From contig CAKUUX010000003.1 in the NCBI GenBank assembly GCA_934693165.1, positions 62,001 through 126,000 of the forward strand: a stretch of DNA of 64,000 bases. The letters are read 5' to 3'. Below, in pieces: positions 27,338 to 35,855 of the stretch. Origin of the DNA: an uncultured Candidatus Melainabacteria bacterium (GTDB lineage: Bacteria > Cyanobacteriota > Vampirovibrionia > Gastranaerophilales > Gastranaerophilaceae). A program made the translations under genes and the position numbers. Under the pieces are notes generated by a model, which searched no databases, was not told the DNA's origin, and saw only the letters and a program-made list of their open reading frames with translations. Positions within the stretch are counted from its first letter, which is position 1, and each line of letters begins with the position of its first letter.

Positions 27338-27385
27338 TTATTTACTGTCCCGTGAGTGTGACAAGAGCAAATTTTTAAATTTTTC

Positions 27386-27480
27386 CAAAAAATAAGCAAG
27401 GTCTGAAAACCTTGCTATATCTGTATTTAAAAAATGAGTCCGGTGGGATTTGAACCCACGACCAAGAGATTAAGAGTCTC
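27386..27480. repeat. Left attachment repeat (att)
   Basis: A 95-bp sequence identical to 36658-36752. It includes the hairpin AGCAAGGTCTGAAAACCTTGCT downstream of the tRNA and the 3' part of tRNA-Lys down to the anticodon-stem GAGTCTC. The sequence diverges right after 27480 (ATAGTTGAG against CTGCGCTAC), which marks the recombination boundary in the anticodon region. Confidence 0.93.
27435..27480 (-). pseudogene. tRNA-Lys 3' fragment left by integration
   Basis: These 46 bases equal the 3' part of the intact tRNA-Lys at 36707-36778 (acceptor 3' strand, T arm, variable loop and anticodon 3' side). The 5' part is missing, so it cannot fold as a tRNA. It is the leftover copy created by site-specific integration. 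Confidence 0.9.
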
Positions 27481-27594
27481 ATAGTTGAGAATAAATCTAT
27501 AATTTATTAGATTGATTTTTTGTTTATATTGTTGACTTTTAGCTTTTTGTTTTTTATAATCTTTTTATAATTATTTGGAATTTTTTGAAATTAC

Positions 27595-27615
27595 TGTCAC
27601 AAAATTGTCACAAAA
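27595..27615 (+). repeat. Putative integrase arm-type sites, left end
   Basis: Two direct copies of TGTCACAAAA at 27595-27604 and 27606-27615, preceded by TTAC. The same pair occurs at the right end (36619-36639). Direct repeats inside both ends of a tyrosine-recombinase element usually bind the integrase N-terminal domain or excisionase; this assignment is inferred. Confidence 0.6.
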
Positions 27616-27646
27616 ATATCAAAATAAATTTTTTGAGGTCTTGCAA

Positions 27647-28180
27647 ATGAATGAAAATGAATTAACAGTTATTGAAAACAAAATTTTCACTATTAGAGGT
27701 CAAAAGGTTATGATTGACCGAGATTTAGCTGAATTATATGGAGTTCAAACATATAGACTTAACGAAGCTGTTAAACGTAATATAAAACGTTTCCCTGATG
27801 ATTTTATGTTTAAACTCAATAAAGACGAGCTTAAAGAACTTATCGCAAATTGCGATAGGTTTGAAACCCTTAAACATTCTAGCACTACACCGTCTGTATT
27901 TACTGAGCAAGGTGTAGCAATGTTATCGAGTATTTTAAACAGCGATAGAGCTATTACTGTAAATATAGAAATAGTAAGAGCATTTGTCAGATTACGACAA
28001 TATGCAATGTTACAAACAGCAAAAGATCAAGATTTAGCAGAACTTAAAAAGATGTTAATGTTACATATTGAAAATACGGATAATAAACTTGCTGAACACG
28101 ATAAAACAATAAGACAAATTATAGGGGTTTTGAATAATTTAATTGAAAAACCAAGAGAAACAAAAAAGATAGGGTTCTAA
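27647..28180 (+). CDS. ORF6N domain (KilA-N-like) protein
   Basis: A 177-residue protein with the ORF6N DNA-binding domain: FTIRGQKVMIDRDLAELYGVQTYRLNEAVKRNIKRFPDDFMFKL, then FTEQGVAMLSSIL. These are hallmarks of phage and mobile-element antirepressor-like proteins. A C-terminal helix (AKDQDLAELKKMLMLHIENTDNKLAEHDKTIRQI) looks coiled-coil-forming. The ATG at 27647 follows TTGAGGTC and lies just after the arm-type repeats; an in-frame codon at 27575 would run through them and is rejected. The integrase gene begins one base after the stop, so the two are co-transcribed. It probably regulates the element. Confidence 0.9.
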   Translation: MNENELTVIENKIFTIRGQKVMIDRDLAELYGVQTYRLNEAVKRNIKRFPDDFMFKLNKDELKELIANCDRFETLKHSSTTPSVFTEQGVAMLSSILNSDRAITVNIEIVRAFVRLRQYAMLQTAKDQDLAELKKMLMLHIENTDNKLAEHDKTIRQIIGVLNNLIEKPRETKKIGF

Positions 28181-28181
28181 A

Positions 28182-29285
28182 ATGGGTGATATTCAAAAGA
28201 GATTAAATAAAAAAGGTAAAATGTCTTATACTGCAAGAATTAGAGTACAAGGTTATCCTGTAATGTCTGCAACGTTTCAAAAAAAACAAGATGCTGAAAC
28301 TTGGATACAAGACAATGAATCTAAAATGCGTAAAGGTATGTATATTAATGATAGTGAGTCATTAAAGCATACATTAGCAAATTTAATTGATAGATATATA
28401 GAAAATGAACTACCAAAAAGAATTGCTTACGGAAACCATATTAAACACCATTTAGATTGGTGGAAAAATAAACTGGGTAGATATTATCTAGCAAATCTTA
28501 CACCTGCAAAAATAACAGAATGTAAGGAACTTTTAGAGAATGAACCAAACCAAAGGGCAACAAAAAGCAACGTGAAAAGAAGTCCAGCAACAGTAAATAG
28601 ATATTTAGCAAGCTTATCGCTTGTTTTAAATTTTGCTTGTAAGAATTATGGTTGGCTAAATGAAAATCCTATGCAAAAAGTTATTAGAAATAAAGAAAAA
28701 GCCAATAAAGATAGAATTTTAACACCTGAAGAAATTGAAAGACTTTTAAAAGCTTGTTACGAGTTTGATTTAAGAGGTGAAAACTATAATAAAGAGACTC
28801 ATTTATTTATCAATATCGCGTTAGGTACAGGTGCTAGATATAGCGAAATAAGAAATTTGAAATGGGAAAATGTTGATTTTAAACACCGTCAATTTTATTT
28901 TTTAAATACTAAAAATGGCGAAAATAGAGGTGTGCCTATTACAAATGATGTTTATCGAGAACTTTTAGAGTTTAAAAAGATTAGAAATATTAATAGTGAT
29001 TATCTTTTTACAACAAAAGACGGCAAAAAATTAATTGATATGCACGTAAGATTTTACAAGGTTATCGAACTTGCCAAAATAGAAAACTTTAGATTTCACG
29101 ATATTAGACATACTGTAGCAAGTAATATTGCTATGAATGGTGGTAGCTTGTTGGATATTGCACAAGTTACAGGCCATAAAACTATGCAAATGGTTAAAAG
29201 ATATTCTCATTTAACTATTAATCATACAGCTGAATTATTAGAAAAGACAAATCAAGAAATGTTATCTGAAGTTAAAAACAAATAA
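28182..29285 (+). CDS. int: Tyrosine recombinase (phage-type integrase)
   Basis: A 367-residue integrase that catalyses integration and excision at the tRNA-Lys att sites. The N-terminal ~60 residues form an arm-binding domain (SYTARIRVQGYPVMSATFQKKQDAETW). A SAM-like core-binding domain follows. The catalytic domain shows R219 in GTGARYSEIRNLKW, H306 and R309 in FHDIRHTVAS, the HK box in GHKTMQMVKR and the nucleophile Y341 in KRYSHLT. All catalytic residues look intact. It sits next to the left att repeat, the usual position for this class. Confidence 0.95.
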   Translation: MGDIQKRLNKKGKMSYTARIRVQGYPVMSATFQKKQDAETWIQDNESKMRKGMYINDSESLKHTLANLIDRYIENELPKRIAYGNHIKHHLDWWKNKLGRYYLANLTPAKITECKELLENEPNQRATKSNVKRSPATVNRYLASLSLVLNFACKNYGWLNENPMQKVIRNKEKANKDRILTPEEIERLLKACYEFDLRGENYNKETHLFINIALGTGARYSEIRNLKWENVDFKHRQFYFLNTKNGENRGVPITNDVYRELLEFKKIRNINSDYLFTTKDGKKLIDMHVRFYKVIELAKIENFRFHDIRHTVASNIAMNGGSLLDIAQVTGHKTMQMVKRYSHLTINHTAELLEKTNQEMLSEVKNK

Positions 29286-29330
29286 TTCATGCCTGTAAAT
29301 ACACACTATCAAAGAAAGGAAATAAGATAA

Positions 29331-29660
29331 ATGAATTTTGCAAACAAAACTATTACTGATGAAATCGCTATCGCACAATATCAAAAAATATGGGATAAAT
29401 TAACAGTTGAACAAATGGCAACGGAATTAGAATTTGATAGCATAGATATAGGAAGAGATTCTTCTGTTTTAACCGATATCATAAACGGTATGGAAGCTAT
29501 AAAAGATAAAATAGAAGATGATAAAAACCAAAGAGGAATATATAACAATATTAGTATTTTAGAGAATCAGTTATCTTTAGTAGCTGGACATATAAAAGAA
29601 CTAGAACATAAAGTTTGTTGCTGTTCTTATGCGCTTCAACGTTTTAAAAAGGTTGATTAA
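29331..29660 (+). CDS. Hypothetical element protein
   Basis: A 109-residue acidic helical protein of no recognised family. It ends in a cysteine cluster (HKVCCCSYALQRF). The start follows AGAAAGGAAATAAGATAA, and its stop is two bases before the next gene, so both belong to one unit. The position between integrase and a putative HTH protein suggests an element-specific accessory gene. Confidence 0.6.
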   Translation: MNFANKTITDEIAIAQYQKIWDKLTVEQMATELEFDSIDIGRDSSVLTDIINGMEAIKDKIEDDKNQRGIYNNISILENQLSLVAGHIKELEHKVCCCSYALQRFKKVD

Positions 29661-29662
29661 TT

Positions 29663-30307
29663 ATGAAAAATGAAGATAAAACTTTTAGGGAGTTGATGAC
29701 TGAATATTACGATATTCAAGATCAACAAAACGAAATATTAAAGGATATTATAAGAAACTTAGTATGTTTATATGTTAATTCTGAAGTTGAACTAAAAGAA
29801 CTGGAAAAAGAATTATTGAATATTATAGCATCTTTAAAACTTAGTTACGAAGACAATTTAAGACTCCTAGAACGTTTTATCTTAAATTTTGATGATATAA
29901 AAACTGAAGATAAAATATCGTGTGTTATAAATAAGACATTAAAGTCTTGTTGTGAACCAAAAGAAACCTTTAGAAATTTGGTATTACGTATAGTGAAGTT
30001 TACAGATTTAGAAAAATTAACAATTAACATGTTTCTTGATAATTATGAAATTAAAGATTTAGCAAAAATGTTTAATGTTAAAGATACCACAATAAGACGC
30101 CGTCTTGATAGAATATTGGTAAAAATTTTGGATAATGAAGACTTAAATAACTTTATACTTAAAAAATTACCAAAAATTGAAGAAAAAGCGACAGTGAAAA
30201 CCTTGAAGGAAATTTTTAATATAGAATTTAATATTGATAAAAAAGAATCGTTTAGTCTCTACAAAAAATTAAATATTGCACATACTATTTTTAATGAATT
30301 TTTATAA
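29663..30307 (+). CDS. Hypothetical protein with possible sigma-region-4-like HTH
   Basis: A 214-residue helical protein. The N-terminal 120 residues are long amphipathic helices. Around residues 110-150 the segment LTINMFLDNYEIKDLAKMFNVKDTTIRRRLDRILVKIL looks like a helix-turn-helix of the sigma-70 region 4 or phage regulator kind (recognition helix TTIRRRLDR). It is coupled to the preceding gene. No catalytic motif is seen. A DNA-binding regulator of the element is a guess. Confidence 0.6.
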   Translation: MKNEDKTFRELMTEYYDIQDQQNEILKDIIRNLVCLYVNSEVELKELEKELLNIIASLKLSYEDNLRLLERFILNFDDIKTEDKISCVINKTLKSCCEPKETFRNLVLRIVKFTDLEKLTINMFLDNYEIKDLAKMFNVKDTTIRRRLDRILVKILDNEDLNNFILKKLPKIEEKATVKTLKEIFNIEFNIDKKESFSLYKKLNIAHTIFNEFL

Positions 30308-30404
30308 TTAAAATTTTTTGGGTAATTTTTACACTATCATTTTTCACCCCGAACCTTTACTATCAATTTGTAAAAAGAATACAAAAAAATAGAAAGGACA
30401 AAAA

Positions 30405-30647
30405 ATGACACAACATGCAGTAATCACAACACAAACAAATCAAAAGCCTGAATTAATTCCAGTATCAAAATGGAATGATTATTTTGATTATCCAACACTA
30501 GGTGCATTGAGACAATTAATCTTTTACCAAAACACAAACGGTTTTAGTAAAGTCTTACGTAAAATGGGGAAAAATAGACTTTATATTAAAACTTCTGCAT
30601 TTTTTGATTGGGTTGAAGAAATTAACAAAGACAGAATAGAAAATTAA
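30405..30647 (+). CDS. Putative excisionase / small HTH protein
   Basis: An 80-residue protein with an AGAAAGGACAAAAA site. The segment TLGALRQLIFYQNTNGFSKVLRKMGKNRLYIKTSAFFDWVEE has the layout of a winged-helix excisionase-type domain: helix, glycine-bearing turn, basic recognition part, wing, then an aromatic helix. Small proteins of this kind bend att DNA to direct excision. The assignment rests on size, position and pattern, not a firm family match. Confidence 0.5.
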   Translation: MTQHAVITTQTNQKPELIPVSKWNDYFDYPTLGALRQLIFYQNTNGFSKVLRKMGKNRLYIKTSAFFDWVEEINKDRIEN

Positions 30648-30761
30648 TTAATTTCTAGGCTGTCAGAATGGCTGTATTTTGATTTTTTATATCTACTGGA
30701 ATAGGATTTTATCGTTAAAAATTTTACAGGCATGATAAAAGGCAAAATAAGGGGAGAATAT

Positions 30762-31628
30762 ATGGCAAATAAAAACGGTGCCATTTTTGACACCGATAAG
30801 TCTTGCACAAGTATTATATCACAAGACTATAATATCGTAAATATGAATACTCAAAACGGTTACGTTAAAATTTATAGATCGATTCTTGAATGGCAATGGT
30901 ATACAGATGTTAATACTTGCCAATTATTCATATATTGTTTATTGAAAGCAAATCATAAAGACAATAAATTTAATGGAATAATCATAAAACGTGGACAATT
31001 TTTGACGAGTTTTAATAAACTAAGTGAAGACACAGGCTTAACAATTAGTAAAATTAGAACATCTTTAAAAAAGCTAATTTTGACACGAGAATTGACACAA
31101 ACTCCATTAAGCCGATATTCAATTATAACCGTAAATAATTATGATGAATACCAAGAAAATAGCATGAACTTTGACAAGCAAATCGCATGCAAATCGCAAG
31201 CTAATGACATGCTAATGACATCAAACAATAATGATAATAATGATAAGAATGAAAAGAATGATAATATTTATTTTAGCGAAAAAAACAAAATAGATCCTTT
31301 TATAAATCCTATAAAAGATTATTTCTGCAAAAAATATCTGAAGATTTTTAATAATAAAGCTAGATTATCAAACCAAATGAGTCATAGATTGATAGAATTA
31401 AATTCTGAAATCGAAGATTTTAAGGAAACTATTCCAATAGTTTTGAATAAGTTAAAAAATATCAAATTTACATATAGCGATAATTCAACTCATAAACCTT
31501 CTCTAACATGGTTACTTACGGGTGATAACTATTTCAAAGTTTTAGAGGGGCAATTTGATAAACAGGAAAATGACAGCGAAAAATTTTATAGAGAAATGAA
31601 AGCTAGAGAACAAATTGGCGAAATTTAG
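30762..31628 (+). CDS. Phage replication-initiation-like protein (DnaD/O-like N-terminus)
   Basis: A 288-residue protein with a strong GGGGAGA site before ATG 30762 (an in-frame start at 30732 is less likely). The N-terminal region NGYVKIYRSILEWQWYTDVNTCQLFIYCLLKANHK, followed by IKRGQFLTSFNKLSEDTGLTISKIRTSLKKL, is the winged-helix domain typical of phage replisome organiser / DnaD-like N-termini. A low-complexity N/D-rich linker (NNNDNNDKNEKND) leads to a C-terminal helical domain ending in TWLLTGDNYFKVLEGQFDK, as in replication proteins that load a helicase. No helicase or primase gene is seen beside it, so host replication enzymes are probably recruited. Confidence 0.7.
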   Translation: MANKNGAIFDTDKSCTSIISQDYNIVNMNTQNGYVKIYRSILEWQWYTDVNTCQLFIYCLLKANHKDNKFNGIIIKRGQFLTSFNKLSEDTGLTISKIRTSLKKLILTRELTQTPLSRYSIITVNNYDEYQENSMNFDKQIACKSQANDMLMTSNNNDNNDKNEKNDNIYFSEKNKIDPFINPIKDYFCKKYLKIFNNKARLSNQMSHRLIELNSEIEDFKETIPIVLNKLKNIKFTYSDNSTHKPSLTWLLTGDNYFKVLEGQFDKQENDSEKFYREMKAREQIGEI

Positions 31629-31654
31629 TCATATTGTTCAGAAAGGGAAAATAA

Positions 31655-32062
31655 ATGGCAGAAACAATCACAAGAACAGATTTTATAATATCAATGCTTG
31701 ATTTTTTTAGAGTAAAAGAAGAATCAAGAAGAAAGGAATTTGCGATATATGATGAGATTTTGACAACTAAAGATAAAGTAGATTGGTGCAAATTTAAAAA
31801 ATATGTATTTAAAAACGCTCAATCTAGACATAATATCCCGGCTCCGTCTTATTTTTACGACTTATTACCGTCATTCAAAATCCACGAAAAAGGTATTGTT
31901 GGAGATACCTATCGAGTTACCACAAAATCAAATGGGGGTATTTCAGAGCTTGAATTTACGGAGGTATCTTGGGCAAAAAAGACCATGAAAGATTTAGAGA
32001 CTGATTTGGGTAAAAGAATTGTAAAATGTCAGCGAATACGTAAAGAAACTGACGAAATATAA
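31655..32062 (+). CDS. Hypothetical element protein
   Basis: A 135-residue protein with AGAAAGGGAAAATAA upstream. Its sequence (ITRTDFIISMLDFFRVKEESRRKEF..., then SYFYDLLPSFKIHEKGIVGDTYRVTTKSN) shows no family I recognise. It lies between the replication-type gene and the tail chaperone gene with short gaps (26 and 21 bases), so it shares their operon. Mixed alpha/beta content is likely; no catalytic motif is seen. Confidence 0.65.
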   Translation: MAETITRTDFIISMLDFFRVKEESRRKEFAIYDEILTTKDKVDWCKFKKYVFKNAQSRHNIPAPSYFYDLLPSFKIHEKGIVGDTYRVTTKSNGGISELEFTEVSWAKKTMKDLETDLGKRIVKCQRIRKETDEI

Positions 32063-32083
32063 TAACAAAGAAAGGAAAAGAAA

Positions 32084-32380
32084 ATGGAACAAAATTTAGT
32101 TTTAAAATTGCAACAACCGATTGATTTTGAGGGTAAAACGTACAATGAGATAGATTTATCAAAATTAGAAAACTTGTCAGCAACTGATTTAGGAAAAATT
32201 GAAAACCTTTATCAAAATAAATATCCTGGAGAAATAGGAATTGTTAAAGAATTTTCAAGTAACTACTATGCTGTAATTGCTAATTATATAACGTCTTTAC
32301 CATTCGAAATGATTGACTTAATGAAAATACGTGACTTTATGAGAATGAAAGTATTAATTCAAAATTTTTTATTTTCATAG
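32084..32380 (+). CDS. Phage tail assembly chaperone (zero-frame product)
   Basis: A 98-residue protein. The opening LVLKLQQPIDFEGKTYNEIDLSKLENLSATDLGKIE is typical of Mu gp41 / Phage_TAC_7-type tail assembly chaperones, which coat the tape measure during tail building. It lies just upstream of the tape-measure gene, the standard position. Near the end, a canonical slippery heptamer TTTTTTA at 32365-32371 sits in the correct register (T TTT TTA). A -1 shift there opens a frame to 32538; see the extension feature. AAGAAAGGAAAAG provides the ribosome site. Confidence 0.85.
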   Translation: MEQNLVLKLQQPIDFEGKTYNEIDLSKLENLSATDLGKIENLYQNKYPGEIGIVKEFSSNYYAVIANYITSLPFEMIDLMKIRDFMRMKVLIQNFLFS

Positions 32381-32538
32381 GTATAGAGTCTCATGCCTGT
32401 CTACGTGAGGTTAAAAAGCTATGTTTACTTTATTCAATATTTTTGAATACGAGCTTTGAATATCTATACAAAATGCCAATTGTTGAATTATTAGACATTG
32501 TAGAACTTTTGAAAGAGGTAAAAATTAATGACAAGTAA
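32371..32538 (+). CDS. -1 frameshift extension of the tail assembly chaperone (G-T-type)
   Basis: The -1 frame from 32371 is open for 55 codons to TAA at 32536-32538. The extension reads IFIGIESHACLREV..., then FEYLYKMPIVELLDIVELLKEV. Its C-terminal helix with Y-K-M-P-I-x-E-L-L-D pattern resembles the frameshift-made extensions of tail chaperones in other phages. The predicted fusion is about 151 residues and runs eleven bases into the tape-measure gene, which also favours coupling. No start codon with a ribosome site serves this frame alone, so frameshifting is the simplest explanation. A stimulatory structure was not identified. Confidence 0.65.
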   Translation: MFIGIESHACLREVKKLCLLYSIFLNTSFEYLYKMPIVELLDIVELLKEVKINDK

Positions 32539-34180
32539 GAGAAAAGAGTTTAGAACCGATATTGTAATCGGTGGTAAAGTCAATAAAACAATGCAAAAAG
32601 CCACTAAAACAGCTTGCAAGTATTTAGGACAGCTTAAAGGTGTTGCTCTTGCTTCTGTCGGTGTTGCATCTGCAGGTATGATGTTTAATAATATCAAAAA
32701 CTTTTTAGGTGAATGTGTTGAAAAATCAAAAGACCAATTAGAAGCAGAGCTAAAATTGCGTAATGCAGTTCAAAACTCTGCTATCTATCGTGGTAAAGAC
32801 TTAAAAACACTCAAACAAGTTAACCACCAGCTTTTAAACGAAGCTAGTTATTTGCAAAAAATTGGTGTTATTGGTGATGAAGTTACTATTGCAGGTCAAC
32901 AACAACTCATGAACTATGGCTTGTCAACCGACCAAGTTAATAAAATATTACCTGGTATGACAAACTTACTTGTTAAACAAAAAGGCTTGAAAGCAACTCA
33001 AGAAGATGCAATCGCCGTAGCTAAATTATTCGGTAAGGTTTTAGCTGGTAATGCTGGAGCATTAAAGAAACAAGGCATTCTTTACACAAAAGCCGAAGAA
33101 AACATTTTCAAAAATGGTACAAAAGCTCAAAAATTAGCCACTTTAACAAAATTACTTAATAACAATGTGCGTAATTTAAATAGAGAAATGGCTAACGAAC
33201 CTGAAGGTAAGATACAACAATGTAGCAACCTTTGGGGAGATATGTACGAACGTGTCGGAATTAAATTATTACCAGTAATGGCAGATTTAGCAGATGTCGG
33301 AATTGCTGTTATGCCTTACGTTGAAAAACTTTGTTATGCTGGTATAACTGGTTTTGATAATTTTTATAATTTTGCAAAACAAGCTATCGATTTTATCCAA
33401 GTTAATGGAATTACCTCTATGACTGGATTTAAAGATGTTTGCGTTATAACTGGGGGCATTCTTGCTGGTATAATAACATTCAATGTAATCAAAGGCTTTA
33501 TGGACTTGTCACATTGGATTGCAGTTACAAAACGAGCTATGAGAATAGCTAATATGGAAAGTACAGCAATGTACTTCTTAATGCGTGGAAATCTTGTAAA
33601 AGCTCTTATTGCTGGTAAGGCTGCTTTAATTGGATATGCTCGAGAAGTTTGGGCGAGTGTTTGGGCAATGAGAGGTTTTAAGCTTGCTCTTGCAAGTACC
33701 GGTTTTGGATTATTAATAGTTGCACTTGGTGAAATTGTCGTCCATTGGAAAGATATTGTAAATTGGACTACAAAAGCAATTGATGTTACTAGAAAGTATC
33801 TAGGTCTCAATAAAGATAGTAATAACAAATCAAACTTAGACGGCTTTAACTCAAAAAATCCAGTTATTACAAATCCTAAAAATAACTTTATAAAACGACA
33901 TAACGCATTGGGTAGTAGTTCTTTTGTCGGTGGTCTTACTTGGGTAGGAGAATATGGTCCTGAAGTTGTAAACTTGCCAAGAGGTTCGCAAGTGTTATCT
34001 AAAAACAAGTCTGAAAGTCTTACAGGCATGAGTTTTACAAATAACTTCCATATAACCATTCAAGGCAATGCTGATGAGAAAGTCGTTAAAAATGCTGTAA
34101 CTGATTCTATGAAAGAATTTGAAAGAAAATTTAATATAATGATGAACAATAGAAAAAGATTAGGCTATTCCCCTATTTAG
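32528..34180 (+). CDS. Phage tail tape-measure protein
   Basis: A 550-residue protein. An N-terminal basic and helical region (VNKTMQKATKTACKYLGQLKGVALASVGVASAGMMF) leads to a tape-measure core (AELKLRNAVQNSAIYRGKDLKTLKQVNHQLLNEASYLQKIGV...), two hydrophobic segments around residues 290-320 and 370-410, and the C-terminal GGLTWVGEYGPEVVNLPRGSQVLSK block found in many tape-measure proteins. Length in this family sets tail length; 550 residues would imply a short tail. Downstream tail, baseplate and capsid genes are missing. The gene ends before a terminator at 34232. Confidence 0.85.
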   Translation: MTSKRKEFRTDIVIGGKVNKTMQKATKTACKYLGQLKGVALASVGVASAGMMFNNIKNFLGECVEKSKDQLEAELKLRNAVQNSAIYRGKDLKTLKQVNHQLLNEASYLQKIGVIGDEVTIAGQQQLMNYGLSTDQVNKILPGMTNLLVKQKGLKATQEDAIAVAKLFGKVLAGNAGALKKQGILYTKAEENIFKNGTKAQKLATLTKLLNNNVRNLNREMANEPEGKIQQCSNLWGDMYERVGIKLLPVMADLADVGIAVMPYVEKLCYAGITGFDNFYNFAKQAIDFIQVNGITSMTGFKDVCVITGGILAGIITFNVIKGFMDLSHWIAVTKRAMRIANMESTAMYFLMRGNLVKALIAGKAALIGYAREVWASVWAMRGFKLALASTGFGLLIVALGEIVVHWKDIVNWTTKAIDVTRKYLGLNKDSNNKSNLDGFNSKNPVITNPKNNFIKRHNALGSSSFVGGLTWVGEYGPEVVNLPRGSQVLSKNKSESLTGMSFTNNFHITIQGNADEKVVKNAVTDSMKEFERKFNIMMNNRKRLGYSPI

Positions 34181-34231
34181 TAATAGGATTTCATAAAATC
34201 AACTATACTACTCTTAATTAATTTAAGAGTC

Positions 34232-34273
34232 CACGCATTAGAAATTTAAAACATTTCTTTTGCGTGTTTTTTT
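34232..34273 (+). terminator. Intrinsic terminator after the tape-measure gene
   Basis: CACGCA at 34232-34237 pairs with TGCGTG at 34261-34266, with an inner AAAT/ATTT pairing, followed by seven T residues. It separates the structural genes from the cargo region. The following 250 bases (34274-34527) hold no gene but do include a possible -10 TATAAT at 34496-34501 before the Panacea gene. Confidence 0.75.
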
Positions 34274-34527
34274 ATTGGTTGTTAGATTTTTGAAACTATT
34301 TGTTTTTACTTTAGCTACACAAATTTTTACAATTCCTAAAAATCAATGGTGGTTTAAATTTATATCAAATCTTTGGAGGAGTTTTTAATTGATATTGTGT
34401 GATATTATTTGACTATACGGTATGTAAATTCTACTATTGTAGGTGTAGGGGAGGGAGAGTGTTCAGAAATGTTATAAAGTACCCACTTTGTGGAATATAA
34501 TATTTCTAGAGCAAAAAGGTGTTAACA

Positions 34528-34965
34528 ATGTATAAAGCATTAGATGTTGCAAAGTATATAATAACGTATTGCTTTAATCAAAATAAACCAATCAGTAACT
34601 TAAAATTACAAAAGATTTTGTATTTTTTGTGGGTTGATTTTTATAAACAAACCCAAGAAAGTCTCTTTAAAGAATATATTTACGCTTGGAAATTAGGTCC
34701 TGTTGTGCCAGAAGTTTATTATGAATTTTGTTCATATGCTGGATTGCCAATAACAGAGATTTTTAACCTTGATAGCTTAATTGATAAAGCTCAACAAGAT
34801 ACTATTAACAATATTATTGACAAGTATATAGATAGCTCTGCATACTGTCTTGTCGAAGAAACGCATAAATGTGGTTCACCTTGGGCAATAACATATAAAG
34901 ATGGTGAAGGTGCCCGTGATATTATATCTTTTGAATTAATTAAGCGAAGTTTGGAGATTGCTTAA
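34528..34965 (+). CDS. Panacea-domain (DUF4065/SocA-like) protein, putative antitoxin
   Basis: A 145-residue protein matching the Panacea (DUF4065) fold: ALDVAKYIITYCFNQNKPISNLKLQKILYFLWVDF, then AWKLGPVVPEVYYEF, ending WAITYKDGEGARDIISFELIKRS. Panacea proteins act as antitoxins that neutralise many unrelated toxin types encoded beside them (PanAT systems), and SocA is a proteolytic adaptor antitoxin of this fold. The ATG at 34528 has AAAAAGG upstream; the in-frame GTG at 34519 overlaps that site and is rejected. The partner gene starts five bases after the stop, the arrangement expected of a two-gene toxin-antitoxin unit. Confidence 0.9.
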   Translation: MYKALDVAKYIITYCFNQNKPISNLKLQKILYFLWVDFYKQTQESLFKEYIYAWKLGPVVPEVYYEFCSYAGLPITEIFNLDSLIDKAQQDTINNIIDKYIDSSAYCLVEETHKCGSPWAITYKDGEGARDIISFELIKRSLEIA

Positions 34966-34970
34966 AGTTT

Positions 34971-35855
34971 ATGAATAAGCAAAATACTTTTGAAAGACAA
35001 GATTTATTAATTAAAAAACTTAAAGAACTTGCAAAATGCTTGTCTGATGAGGTTTTTGGAAATATTGCTGCTGAGATTTGTGATATCTACAAAGATAATT
35101 TTAGACATTCTTATTCAACATTTTTCCCTAAGGTTGTATATGAAATTGGAAAAAATAAAACAGACGATGTAGATTTAGAATATTTAGCCAATAATCTTCA
35201 AAAACTACAAGATTATTCTGATAAAAACTGTGATGAAAATGTTCAAAAATCAATTTTTAAATTAAATGATCACATAAACCTTGAAATCGCACGATATAAT
35301 ACATATATGGCAAGTCAAGACCAAATAAAAGATCTAGAAAAAAGGTATAAATCTACGACTGAAGCTTTAGAAAAAGCTAATGAAAACTTAAATCTCTCAA
35401 ATAAAGAATTTAACGATAATATCCAACCAGAATTGAAAAATGCAACAAAAAAACTAAATTCTGTGCAAACTGAATTGATTGCAGTATTAAGTATCTTTTC
35501 AGCCATTGTGGTGACATTTTCAGGTAGCATGAGTTTTATTGGAGGGGCGTTACAAGGTATGGAAAAAGCGCCTTTTGCAAAATCAATATTCTTTATTTCT
35601 CTATGTGGCTTTGTACTATTTAATTTAGTTTATTTGATGATGTACCTCGTAGCCAAAATTACAGAACGAAATATATATGCAAGATGTAAAACTCCAGATT
35701 GTTCATGCAAAAGTACTTGCTGGGGAATAAACAAAATAAGAAAAAGGTTACCTTATGTTTTTTGGACTAATGTTGCACTTTTAATTATTCTATTTATTAG
35801 TTTCTGCGCAAACATAGTACCAACTTGCATCAATAACATTATATTTTTCTTTTAA
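34971..35855 (+). CDS. Coiled-coil plus four-helix membrane protein, putative Panacea-paired toxin
   Basis: A 294-residue protein of no family I recognise. Residues 1-100 are helical; a coiled-coil-like stretch follows (KDLEKRYKSTTEALEKANENLNLSNKEF...). Then come four hydrophobic helices: LIAVLSIFSAIVVTFSGSMSF, a segment after SIFFISLCGFVLF, and two near the end (FWTNVALLIILFISFC and the final segment). A small cysteine-rich loop (CKTPDCSCKSTCWG) separates helices. It is encoded five bases after the Panacea gene. Panacea-paired toxins include membrane-targeting proteins, so a membrane-acting toxin is plausible but unproven. Confidence 0.6.
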   Translation: MNKQNTFERQDLLIKKLKELAKCLSDEVFGNIAAEICDIYKDNFRHSYSTFFPKVVYEIGKNKTDDVDLEYLANNLQKLQDYSDKNCDENVQKSIFKLNDHINLEIARYNTYMASQDQIKDLEKRYKSTTEALEKANENLNLSNKEFNDNIQPELKNATKKLNSVQTELIAVLSIFSAIVVTFSGSMSFIGGALQGMEKAPFAKSIFFISLCGFVLFNLVYLMMYLVAKITERNIYARCKTPDCSCKSTCWGINKIRKRLPYVFWTNVALLIILFISFCANIVPTCINNIIFFF

